Shown piece after piece: positions 7,043-13,683 of a DNA stretch of 21,919 nucleotides. Below the pieces are notes generated by a model. That model had not been told where the DNA came from. It ran no database searches and saw only the letters and a list, made by a program, of their open reading frames with translations. A program made the translations under genes and the position numbers. This stretch comes from CAZFPA01 sp964520975 (GTDB lineage: Bacteria; Bacillota; Negativicutes; Selenomonadales; Selenomonadaceae), in contig CAZFPA010000034.1 of the NCBI GenBank assembly GCA_964520975.1, forward strand, positions 1 to 21,919, in the 5' to 3' direction. Position 1 is the first letter of the stretch, and each line of letters starts with the position of its first letter.

Positions 7043-7061
7043 AATTGCTATAGATTATAAT
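7033..7061 (+). promoter_or_regulatory. promoter of the 79-residue gene
   Basis: TTGCTT (7033-7038) and a perfect TATAAT (7056-7061) are separated by exactly 17 bases. The -35 box is nested in the preceding terminator. Confidence 0.65.
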
Positions 7062-7089
7062 TATCCGTAAAGAAATATATGCGATAAGA

Positions 7090-7117
7090 ACTGCTTCCGC
7101 GCAGATGTGGAAGCAGT
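7090..7117 (+). other. 5' leader hairpin of the 79-residue gene
   Basis: ACTGCTTCC (7090-7098) pairs perfectly with GGAAGCAGT (7109-7117) around a ten-base loop. No T run follows, so it is not a terminator. It lies in the 5' untranslated region about 20 bases before the start codon and could affect RNA stability or translation. Confidence 0.5.
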
Positions 7118-7137
7118 ATAGAAGGGAAGCGCGCACG

Positions 7138-7377
7138 ATGAAATTACGGATTGATGCCCAGTGGAATATGAATAAGACGATACCGGCCAGAACGCGGCAG
7201 TTCAGCCGGGCAGCCCGCTTGAGCGGCTATGCCGGCTTTACCGAATATTATGCCCTGCAGGCCGGTTGCTTTGAGCTGGCGGATTTTCGTGGCCAGAAGG
7301 ACCTGGAGCGGGCTGTGCTCCAGCATTGGCTGCGCCGTGTCAGACAGCTTCCGCAGGCAACAAAAAAGGCCGCCTGA
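7138..7377 (+). CDS. small basic protein of unknown function (79 aa)
   Basis: The likely start is ATG 7138 behind AGAAGGGAAG at a slightly long spacing; an in-frame ATG at 7105 lies inside the leader hairpin and has no ribosome site. The product is soluble and basic, with MKLRIDAQWNMNKT at the start and a helical, Arg-rich C-terminal part (LERAVLQHWLRRVRQ). No membrane segment, signal peptide or known motif is visible. It has its own promoter (7033-7061) and terminator (7406-7433), which is the main reason to accept it. Its stop codon sits in the loop of a hairpin that serves the opposite strand. Function unknown. Confidence 0.65.
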   Translation: MKLRIDAQWNMNKTIPARTRQFSRAARLSGYAGFTEYYALQAGCFELADFRGQKDLERAVLQHWLRRVRQLPQATKKAA

Positions 7378-7384
7378 GGCGGCC
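7362..7384 (-). terminator. minus-strand terminator inside the end of the 79-residue gene
   Basis: On the minus strand GGCCGCC, a TCA loop and GGCGGCC are followed by six T (plus-strand A run 7362-7367). It would end transcripts of the minus-strand gene at 7471-8034, 87 bases beyond its stop. The loop is the TGA stop codon of the plus-strand gene. Confidence 0.75.
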
Positions 7385-7405
7385 CATTCCTTGCGGATGT
7401 TGCTG

Positions 7406-7433
7406 TGCCGTCCTTTTGGGACGGCATTTTTTT
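7406..7433 (+). terminator. intrinsic terminator of the 79-residue gene
   Basis: TGCCGTCC (7406-7413) pairs perfectly with GGACGGCA (7419-7426), followed by seven T. It lies 28 bases after the stop. Confidence 0.92.
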
Positions 7434-7470
7434 GTCCCGGCAGTACGTCGGGAATTTTTTGCGTGCTGTA

Positions 7471-8034
7471 TTAGTGCAGCGGGCGCAGCGGCTCGATGGC
7501 GAGCGGAACCTCCAGTACGGCGGTGGCCTGCTCGCGCATCTCGGCCGGGGTCAGACGCTGCCAGATGGACTGCAGGCGGCGCTGGAATTCATCGGCGGGC
7601 AGCGGGGCCTGCTGATGGCTGGCGGCATAGTCATGCAGCCGGCCAAAGAAGTCTGCCGGGAGCGGGACCTGGCGCAGTGCGAGCAGCAGCTGCAGGCGGC
7701 TGTCGACGAGGTAGAGGTGCAGTGTGGGATCGGTCAGCTTCTCCGGGTCCGGCTGCAGCTCCGGCGGCAGCCGGTGCAGAGCCAGCGGCGCATCCCCCCA
7801 GCCGGTCTTGAAGATGCCGTCGATCTGATAGAGGAAGAACAGCAGACCGTCTTCCTCGTAGAGAGCCAGCTCCATTTTTCCGGTGCGAAAGGCCTCGGTG
7901 GCGATGACGTCCGTATTGCTGAGCTGCAGGATGAACATCATGCCGTTGGCGTCGATCTGGAACAGGCCGCCGTCGCCAGCTGCCTGGATGGGCAGGGGGA
8001 ACTTTTCCCCTACCTGGAAATTCGTATAGCTCAT
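7471..8034 (-). CDS. hypothetical protein, 187 aa
   Basis: The start ATG (8032-8034 on the plus strand) is preceded by GAGGAGGG at good spacing and by a near-consensus promoter. The N-terminal half is beta-rich and hydrophobic/acidic (FQVGEKFPLPIQ, GLFQIDANGMMFILQL, GKMELALYEEDGLLFFLYQIDG), followed by a helical, Leu/Gln-rich C-terminal half with several LPADEF and LTPAEM turns. No signal peptide or membrane helix is visible and the protein should be cytoplasmic. I do not recognise the family. A 247-codon frame on the opposite strand covers the same DNA but has no ribosome site or promoter, so this strand is preferred. It is monocistronic and convergent with the 79-residue gene. Confidence 0.82.
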   Translation of the reverse strand: MSYTNFQVGEKFPLPIQAAGDGGLFQIDANGMMFILQLSNTDVIATEAFRTGKMELALYEEDGLLFFLYQIDGIFKTGWGDAPLALHRLPPELQPDPEKLTDPTLHLYLVDSRLQLLLALRQVPLPADFFGRLHDYAASHQQAPLPADEFQRRLQSIWQRLTPAEMREQATAVLEVPLAIEPLRPLH

Positions 8035-8062
8035 GGAATCCCTCCTCGATGGATGTGGCCTT

Positions 8063-8090
8063 ATTTTATCACAGCTGGCCGCGCTGTCAA
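8063..8090 (-). promoter_or_regulatory. promoter of the 187-aa hypothetical gene
   Basis: On the minus strand a perfect TTGACA (8085-8090) is followed after 16 bases by TAAAAT (8063-8068). Confidence 0.78.
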
Positions 8091-8117
8091 GCCGACGTGG
8101 AGTTTTTTCCGGGGGCA

Positions 8118-8126
8118 TGGTATACT
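8118..8126 (+). promoter_or_regulatory. extended -10 promoter of hydG-hydF
   Basis: TGGTATACT is an extended -10 element (TG, one base, TATACT). No good -35 is seen 17 bases upstream, which is normal for extended -10 promoters. The predicted start lies about 75 bases before hydG. Confidence 0.55.
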
Positions 8127-8208
8127 AATACATACGTTTCGTAAATAACTGCTCAACATAGAAATTTACAGAATAGGTTGTTTTTTCAAAACCAAAGGAG
8201 ATGCAGAT

Positions 8209-9633
8209 ATGCCAAAATATGATCCGAAATCCGCCAGCGCGGAGGAATTCATTCACCATGGGGAGATACTTGATACGCTGGACTATGCGGCCGGCAATAA
8301 GAGCAATCGCGAGCTCATCGCTTCTATCATAGAAAAAGCCAGGAACTGCAAGGGACTCACGCACCGGGAAGCCGCTGTGCTGCTGGAGTGCGATGAGCCG
8401 GATCTCAATGAGCAGATGTATGCACTGGCCCGTGAGATCAAGGAGGAGCTTTACGGGCAGCGCATTGTGCTGTTTGCACCGCTCTATCTCTCGAATTACT
8501 GCGTGAACAGCTGCGTGTACTGTCCGTATCATCAGCGTAACCATACCATCCGCCGCAAGAAGCTCACGCAGGAGGAAATCCGCCGCGAGGTCACGGCCCT
8601 GCAGGATATGGGGCATAAGCGCCTGGCGCTGGAGACGGGCGAGGACCCGGTGAACAATCCGATCGAGTATATTCTCGAGAGCATCCGGACTATCTATTCC
8701 ATCAAGCATAAGAATGGTGCCATCCGCCGGGTAAATGTGAATATCGCAGCGACTACGGTGGAGAACTATCGCCGCCTCAAGGAGGCCGGAATCGGCACCT
8801 ACATTCTGTTCCAGGAGACCTATCATAAGGAAAACTACGAAAAGCTGCATCCGGCCGGGCCGAAGCATGACTATGCCTATCATACGGAGGCTATGGACCG
8901 GGCCATGGAGGGCGGCATCGATGACGTGGGCTGCGGTGTGCTCTTCGGGCTCAATATGTATCGCTATGATTTCGTGGGGCTGCTCATGCACGCCGAGCAT
9001 CTGGAGGCGCGCATGGGCGTGGGGCCGCATACGATCAGTGTGCCGCGCATCCGGCCCGCGGATGATATCGATCCGCAGACCTTCAGCAACGCTATTGACG
9101 ATGATACCTTTGCGAAGATCGTGGCGGTCATCCGCATTGCGGTGCCATATACGGGCATGATCGTGTCCACGCGTGAATCGCAGGCTTCCCGTGAGCGGGT
9201 TCTGGATCTCGGCATCTCGCAGATCAGCGGCGCGTCCTGCACGAGCGTGGGCGGCTATGACCAGCCGGAGGCGCCGGAGGATAATTCGGCGCAGTTCGAT
9301 GTGAATGACACGCGCACGCTGGATGAGGTCATCCACTGGCTGTTGGAGCTGGGCTATGTGCCGAGCTTCTGTACGGCCTGCTATCGGGAGGGACGTACGG
9401 GCGACCGCTTCATGTCGCTGTGCAAATCGGGGCAGATCAAGAACTGCTGCCTGCCGAACGCACTCATGACGCTCAAGGAATATCTTGAGGACTATGCGGC
9501 GCCGGATACGCAGCGCCTCGGGGAGGCGGTCATCCGCGAGCAGCTGGCCGGCATACCAAATCCAAAGGTACAGGCCAAGGCCGCGGAGTATCTGCGCGAG
9601 CTGCACGACGGCATGCGCGATTTCCGTTTTTGA
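8209..9633 (+). CDS. hydG: [FeFe]-hydrogenase maturase HydG (tyrosine lyase radical SAM enzyme)
   Basis: This 474-residue protein has the usual HydG length and starts behind AAAGGAG. The radical SAM motif is CVNSCVYC (C98, C102, C105). The HydG-specific C-terminal auxiliary cluster motif C-x2-C-x22-C is intact (FCTACYREGRTGDRF through NCC). HydG cleaves tyrosine to p-cresol and dehydroglycine and delivers the CO and cyanide ligands, as an Fe-cysteine synthon, for the H-cluster. The first motif and GISQISGASCTSVGGY distinguish it from thiamine ThiH. hydF follows after 50 bases. The hydrogenase itself is not in this window, so its genes must lie elsewhere. Very confident. Confidence 0.97.
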   Translation: MPKYDPKSASAEEFIHHGEILDTLDYAAGNKSNRELIASIIEKARNCKGLTHREAAVLLECDEPDLNEQMYALAREIKEELYGQRIVLFAPLYLSNYCVNSCVYCPYHQRNHTIRRKKLTQEEIRREVTALQDMGHKRLALETGEDPVNNPIEYILESIRTIYSIKHKNGAIRRVNVNIAATTVENYRRLKEAGIGTYILFQETYHKENYEKLHPAGPKHDYAYHTEAMDRAMEGGIDDVGCGVLFGLNMYRYDFVGLLMHAEHLEARMGVGPHTISVPRIRPADDIDPQTFSNAIDDDTFAKIVAVIRIAVPYTGMIVSTRESQASRERVLDLGISQISGASCTSVGGYDQPEAPEDNSAQFDVNDTRTLDEVIHWLLELGYVPSFCTACYREGRTGDRFMSLCKSGQIKNCCLPNALMTLKEYLEDYAAPDTQRLGEAVIREQLAGIPNPKVQAKAAEYLRELHDGMRDFRF

Positions 9634-9683
9634 TGGGATTTTATTTTGTTTCCCGGGAGGGAAGCTGCATTCAGGAGGCAGGT

Positions 9684-10883
9684 ATGAGCTTACAGGATAC
9701 GCCGCGCTCGGAGCGGCTGCATATCGGTCTGTTCGGCAGGCGCAACAGCGGCAAATCGTCGCTGGTGAATCTGCTGACCGGACAGAGTACGGCGGTGGTC
9801 TCTGCCGTGCCGGGGACGACGACGGACCCGGTGTACAAGGCCATGGAGCTTTTCGGTCTGGGGCCATGCGTGTTCATCGATACCGCGGGTTTTGATGACG
9901 AGGGCGGACTCGGGGAGCTGCGCGTCGCGAAGACGCGGCAGGCCGCGGCCCGCACGGATATCGCCATCGTGGTCTTTTCCGGCGAGGAGACAGAGTCGGA
10001 GCTGGCCTGGGTGCGCTGGTTTCGTCAGGCGGGAACGCCGGTGCTGCCGGTGCTCAGCAAGCGTGACACGCTCGGGGAGCAGGCTGTGGCTGCGCAGACG
10101 ATTGCCGCGGCGGTCGGATGTGAGCCGTTGGTCGTGAGCGCGCAGGACCCGGAGGATCGGGAGCGGCTCCGCCAGGCGCTGCTGGCTTTGCTGCCTGAGG
10201 ACTTCAGTGTGGGAAGCCTCACCGGTGGTCTCGCGAAAAATGGGGACACCGTGCTGCTCGTGATGCCGCAGGATATCCAGGCCCCGAAAGGGCGACTCAT
10301 CCTGCCGCAGGTGCAGACGCTGCGTGACCTGCTGGACAAGCACTGCCTGGTGCTCTCGGCGACGGCCGATCAATATACAGCGGCGCTGGCTCTGCTGCGT
10401 GAGCCGCCGGCACTCATCGTAACGGATTCCCAGGTGTTCGGCCAGGTCTGGCAGCACAAGCCGGAGGCGAGCCGGCTCACTTCGTTTTCCCTTCTGTTCG
10501 CGCGGGCGCGCGGTGATCTGGACTATTTTGCGGCCTCGGTCAGGGCGCTTGAGGCCTTGCCGCCCAACGCGCATATCCTCATTGCGGAGGCCTGCGCGCA
10601 CAAGCCGCTGCAGGAGGATATCGGGCGTGTGAAGCTGCCGCGGCTGCTGCGACAGCGCTTTGGCGGCGATATCACGATGGACATCGTGAGCGGGCCGGAC
10701 TTTCCGGCGGATCTCACGGGCTATGCCCTTATCATCCACTGCGGGGCCTGTATGTTCAACCGCAAATACGTGCTCGCGCGTGTGGCTGAGGCCCGCCGCC
10801 AGCGGGTGCCGATGACGAACTACGGTATCGTGCTGGCCTGGCTCAGCGGCATCTGGGAAAAAATTGATCTGCCGCGGCCATGA
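9684..10883 (+). CDS. hydF: [FeFe]-hydrogenase maturation GTPase HydF
   Basis: This 399-residue protein starts at ATG 9684, five bases after AGGAGG; an upstream in-frame ATG at 9630 has no such site. The N-terminal GTPase domain shows the P-loop GRRNSGKS (18-25), PGTTTDP, DTAG and an unusual G4 motif SKRD where NKxD is common. The C-terminal cluster-binding domain has CAH of EACAHKP and HCGAC about 50 residues later, the CxH...HCxxC signature of HydF. HydF is the scaffold that receives the [2Fe] subcluster and transfers it to apo-hydrogenase. It is probably co-transcribed with hydG. No terminator follows it. Confidence 0.96.
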   Translation: MSLQDTPRSERLHIGLFGRRNSGKSSLVNLLTGQSTAVVSAVPGTTTDPVYKAMELFGLGPCVFIDTAGFDDEGGLGELRVAKTRQAAARTDIAIVVFSGEETESELAWVRWFRQAGTPVLPVLSKRDTLGEQAVAAQTIAAAVGCEPLVVSAQDPEDRERLRQALLALLPEDFSVGSLTGGLAKNGDTVLLVMPQDIQAPKGRLILPQVQTLRDLLDKHCLVLSATADQYTAALALLREPPALIVTDSQVFGQVWQHKPEASRLTSFSLLFARARGDLDYFAASVRALEALPPNAHILIAEACAHKPLQEDIGRVKLPRLLRQRFGGDITMDIVSGPDFPADLTGYALIIHCGACMFNRKYVLARVAEARRQRVPMTNYGIVLAWLSGIWEKIDLPRP

Positions 10884-10898
10884 AATTTCTTTCAGATA

Positions 10899-10927
10899 TT
10901 GTCCATTTTTCTTTGATAGAATACAAT
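10899..10927 (+). promoter_or_regulatory. promoter of the secreted protein gene at 10965
   Basis: TTGTCC (10899-10904) and TACAAT (10922-10927) are 17 bases apart. The predicted leader is about 30 bases. It allows expression independent of hydGF. Confidence 0.55.
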
Positions 10928-10964
10928 AAGGGTAAGAATACTATGATAGTCAGGAGGATGAACG

Positions 10965-11843
10965 ATGGGAAAGACGAGAATTGCCGCGATTGTGCTGATG
11001 GCAGTCCTGCTCGCGGCGCTGGCACGGTTTGGTGTCGTGAATGCAGCTCCGGTGGAGGCCACCGACTGGGTATGGATTTCTTCCAATGATAAATACAGCA
11101 AGTTCTATTCACCCTCGGAGGTGCATATACTGAGCTCGCTGGGGGGCGTTGCCACGCGCATCGATGCCTGGACCAAGACAACCTACAGCTATGAGGGGGC
11201 GGCGGAGACCCTGCAGAACTACGGTATCAAGGTGCTGCACCCGGAACAGCTGGCCTACAGCCTGGCTGAGGTAGAGGTGAATCCGCAGAACCGTATCATT
11301 TCCTATGTACAGGAGACTTTCTACGATAAGGACGGCACGGTGCTCTGGTCGAAGGTCTATGATCCGCGCTCCGAAAAGGAGATCAATTCCCAGGCCTTCG
11401 ATGAGGATTTCTACACGGCCATCGTCGATACCGTATTCCATTACGGCGAAACGGAACGGCGCAAGGCCCAGGACCGCTGGATTACGCTCTGGGATGCAAA
11501 GGCCGGGGACGGCTCGGGCACGAACTCCATCGCGGATACCACAACCATGCGCCTCAAGGGCGAGAACCTGATCTTCTGGGAATGGGTTGAAAACAAGGGC
11601 GCAGACGGCAAGGTCAAGGAAATCAAGTTCCTAAAAAAGGCTGTGAATCTCGCAATGGGCACGCAGCGCATCGTGAATTTCAAATACTGGTCCGGGCAGA
11701 CGGGCTGGAAGGATATGACGGGCGAACTCGATGGCACCTATACGCTCATCAAGGAGGGCAGCCATGAGTATGCGGGCCTTACGCGGCTGCGGGCCTTTGC
11801 CACCGGCTATCAGTACTGGCTGAACCGGTATCGCCTGGACTGA
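10965..11843 (+). CDS. secreted protein of unknown function (292 aa), related to the product at 12968-13591
   Basis: ATG 10965 follows AGGAGG at seven bases. Residues 1-28 form a Sec signal peptide with cleavage likely after VNA. The mature part is a single domain rich in aromatic residues and beta strands: DWVWISSNDKYSKFYSP, IDAWTKTTYSYEGAAETL, NPQNRIISYVQETFYD, INSQAFDEDFYTAIVD, ERRKAQDRWITLWDAKAGDG, LIFWEWVENKG and GLTRLRAFATGYQYWLNRY. No lipobox, membrane anchor or catalytic motif stands out. Its own promoter precedes it and the strong hairpin at 11898 follows it. The middle third resembles the protein encoded beyond metA (YVQETFYD/TVEQDYLD; DFYTAIVD/SFYRAILD), so both probably belong to one envelope protein family. 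Function not known. Confidence 0.82.
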   Translation: MGKTRIAAIVLMAVLLAALARFGVVNAAPVEATDWVWISSNDKYSKFYSPSEVHILSSLGGVATRIDAWTKTTYSYEGAAETLQNYGIKVLHPEQLAYSLAEVEVNPQNRIISYVQETFYDKDGTVLWSKVYDPRSEKEINSQAFDEDFYTAIVDTVFHYGETERRKAQDRWITLWDAKAGDGSGTNSIADTTTMRLKGENLIFWEWVENKGADGKVKEIKFLKKAVNLAMGTQRIVNFKYWSGQTGWKDMTGELDGTYTLIKEGSHEYAGLTRLRAFATGYQYWLNRYRLD

Positions 11844-11858
11844 TGGAGCTCCCGCAAA

Positions 11859-11888
11859 TTGACAAGCGTCGTTGTCGTATGGTAGAAT
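11859..11888 (+). promoter_or_regulatory. strong promoter immediately before the metA leader hairpin
   Basis: A perfect TTGACA (11859-11864), an 18-base spacer and TAGAAT (11883-11888) with an extended TG motif. Transcription should begin near 11895, about three bases before the terminator hairpin. Confidence 0.65.
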
Positions 11889-11897
11889 AAATCGACA

Positions 11898-11938
11898 AGA
11901 GAAGATCCCTTTCGGAAAAGGCGATCTTCTCTTTTTTT
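11898..11938 (+). terminator. strong intrinsic terminator between the secreted protein gene and metA
   Basis: AGAGAAGATC (11898-11907) pairs perfectly with GATCTTCTCT (11923-11932). An inner stem CCTTT/AAAGG closes most of the loop, and seven T follow. It can end the upstream gene's transcript, and it also lies at the very 5' end of any transcript from the promoter at 11859-11888. The 29 bases between the T run and the metA ATG leave no room for another promoter, so metA must be reached by readthrough. Confidence 0.88.
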
Positions 11939-11967
11939 AGGAAGTATGAGGAGGAAGGGGCTTTTTC

Positions 11968-12903
11968 ATGCCAATCAAGATACCGAATAATCTGCCGGCG
12001 ACGCATGTGCTGGAGGGTGAAAATATTTTCGTCATGGATGCGGACCGGGCCTATCGTCAGGATATCCGTCCACTGCGCATCCTCATATTGAATCTCATGC
12101 CGCTCAAATCGGTGACGGAGACGCAGCTGCTGCGTCTGCTGGGCAATACGCCGCTGCAGGTCGAGGTGGATTTCATCTACACGGAATCGTATGTGCCGCA
12201 GCATACCTCACAGGAATATCTCACGGAGTTCTACGGTACCTTTGCGGAGGTGCGCCACAAAAAGTACGATGGCTTCATCGTGACAGGCGCGCCGGTGGAG
12301 CAGATGCCCTTTGAGGATGTGGCCTATTGGGAGGAAGTCTGTGAGATCATGGAATGGAGCAAGACACATGCCTACTCGACCTTCCATATCTGCTGGGGTG
12401 CGCAGGCCGGGCTCTACTACCATTATGGTGTGCCGAAATACGATGTAGCACCGAAGGTGTTCGGCGTCTACAAGCATCACCTGCTCGTAGAGCATGAAAA
12501 GCTGTTCCGCGGCTTTGACGATGAATTCTATGTACCGCATTCGCGCCATACGGAGATCCACAAGGCCGATATCGAAAAGGTAGAAGAGCTTACGATTCTC
12601 GCGGAGGCCGAGGGCGACGCGGGTGTCTATGCCATCGCGAATCTCGCCAAGCGGCAGTTCTTCATCACCGGACATGCGGAGTACGATCCGATGTCGTTGA
12701 AGAGCGAATATGACCGCGATAAAAAGGCCGGGCTGGATATCCGGATTCCTATCAACTATTATCCCGATGACGATCCGACGCGCGTACCGGTTGTGCGCTG
12801 GCGCTCGGTGGCAAACCTGCTGTTTGCCAACTGGCTGAACTACTATGTGTATCAGGAAACGCCGTATGAGCTCGATGGGCTCTATTCGGATGCCGATGAT
12901 TGA
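11968..12903 (+). CDS. metA: homoserine O-acyltransferase MetA, probably acetyl-CoA dependent
   Basis: This 311-residue protein starts at ATG 11968 behind GAGGAGGAAGG. The MetA fold is clear: IRPLRILILNLMPLKSVTETQLLRLL, then TGAPVEQMPFEDVAYW, then the nucleophile elbow HICWGAQAG (Cys142) and the HAE pair (about 236-238). The enzyme acylates homoserine, the first committed step to methionine. Position 111 is Glu; in this family Glu at this site goes with acetyl-CoA use and Gly (as in E. coli) with succinyl-CoA, so the product is probably O-acetylhomoserine. No S-box or Met T-box is visible; instead a terminator hairpin lies directly upstream. The next gene follows after 64 bases with no terminator. 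Confidence 0.95.
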   Translation: MPIKIPNNLPATHVLEGENIFVMDADRAYRQDIRPLRILILNLMPLKSVTETQLLRLLGNTPLQVEVDFIYTESYVPQHTSQEYLTEFYGTFAEVRHKKYDGFIVTGAPVEQMPFEDVAYWEEVCEIMEWSKTHAYSTFHICWGAQAGLYYHYGVPKYDVAPKVFGVYKHHLLVEHEKLFRGFDDEFYVPHSRHTEIHKADIEKVEELTILAEAEGDAGVYAIANLAKRQFFITGHAEYDPMSLKSEYDRDKKAGLDIRIPINYYPDDDPTRVPVVRWRSVANLLFANWLNYYVYQETPYELDGLYSDADD

Positions 12904-12967
12904 CGAGGTTTTCAGTGGATTTTCAGCCGAAGACCTTACAATGGAAAAATATGCAGGAGGGATGCAG

Positions 12968-13591
12968 ATGAAACGATGGATAGGTGCAATGCTGCTGATG
13001 GCGCTGTGCACGCTGAGCACGGTACCGGCGATGGCCGCGCCGCCGAAAGTACAGGAAACGATCTTCCAATGGGTACAGTCGTCTTCCCGGGCCAACTACT
13101 ATTTCAATAAACAGCAGATCTGCTATGCTGTAGATGATAAGGGCATGATCGATATGAATACGCTCATCGTGCCGACACTCAAGACCTATGATGATGTGCA
13201 GATCCAGGATACTATCGACAAGCGCCGCTGGAAGATGCTGCCGATGGCCGGCTTTGATGATCTCGTAGGCGAGGCTGAGTACCTGCGCTTCGACATTGCG
13301 CGGCAGACGGTCACGACTGTAGAGCAGGATTACCTGGATTCCACATGGTCGCCGTTGGAACAGAATATGACGGCACAGGAGACGGAGCTTTCCAAGCTGC
13401 CGGAAAAGAGCTGGGACCGCAGCTTTTACCGGGCTATCCTGGACTATGCGGCAAAGCATGCGGACGAGATTGCTGCGCATACCAAGGGGACGCTGAAGCC
13501 GGCTGATAAGAAAAAGCTGGAAGAGCAGAAAAAGGCGGCTGCGAAGGAACTGCTGGCTCAGCTCAAGCGTGAGCAGCAGACGAAAAAATGA
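12968..13591 (+). CDS. secreted protein of unknown function (207 aa), diverged paralog of the product at 10965-11843
   Basis: ATG 12968 is six bases after AGGAGGG; an ATG at 12962 is too close to that site. Residues 1-24 form a signal peptide (MKRWIGAMLLMALCTLSTVPAMA, then APP). The mature domain starts with IFQWVQSSSRANYYF, which aligns with DWVWISSNDKYSKFY of the earlier secreted protein, and continues with RQTVTTVEQDYLD and SWDRSFYRAILDYAAKHAD, matching that protein's RIISYVQETFYD and FDEDFYTAIVD. The C-terminus (about 175-207) is a charged Lys/Glu/Gln helix, probably coiled coil. It is likely co-transcribed with metA and ends at the terminator at 13603. Function unknown. Confidence 0.82.
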   Translation: MKRWIGAMLLMALCTLSTVPAMAAPPKVQETIFQWVQSSSRANYYFNKQQICYAVDDKGMIDMNTLIVPTLKTYDDVQIQDTIDKRRWKMLPMAGFDDLVGEAEYLRFDIARQTVTTVEQDYLDSTWSPLEQNMTAQETELSKLPEKSWDRSFYRAILDYAAKHADEIAAHTKGTLKPADKKKLEEQKKAAAKELLAQLKREQQTKK

Positions 13592-13602
13592 TGCGGGAAA
13601 AG

Positions 13603-13629
13603 AGATCGTCGAGGGACGGTCTTTTTTTT
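13603..13629 (+). terminator. intrinsic terminator between the 207-aa secreted protein gene and hydE
   Basis: AGATCGTC (13603-13610) pairs with GACGGTCT (13615-13622), one G-U pair, GAGG loop, then eight T. It begins 11 bases after the stop. Confidence 0.88.
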
Positions 13630-13640
13630 CGCTTCCGGTG

Positions 13641-13656
13641 CGAACGGCTTCGTTCG
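13641..13656 (+). other. short hairpin in the hydE upstream region
   Basis: CGAACG-GCTT-CGTTCG is a perfect six-base stem with a tetraloop. It lies 28 bases before the hydE start and is not followed by a T run. No -10/-35 pair is recognisable between the preceding terminator and hydE, so this element sits where a promoter or regulatory site would be expected. Confidence 0.4.
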
Positions 13657-13683
13657 TCTGGATGACGCAAAAAGGAGGCTTTT

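Noticed and set aside
7405..8148. A 247-codon plus-strand frame opposite the 187-aa hypothetical gene
   Set aside because: No ribosome site or promoter, it begins inside a terminator, and the minus strand has a promoter, ribosome site and terminator.
8125..9867. A 580-codon minus-strand frame across hydG and the start of hydF
   Set aside because: It is the GC-rich reverse shadow of hydG/hydF, which are certain from motifs.
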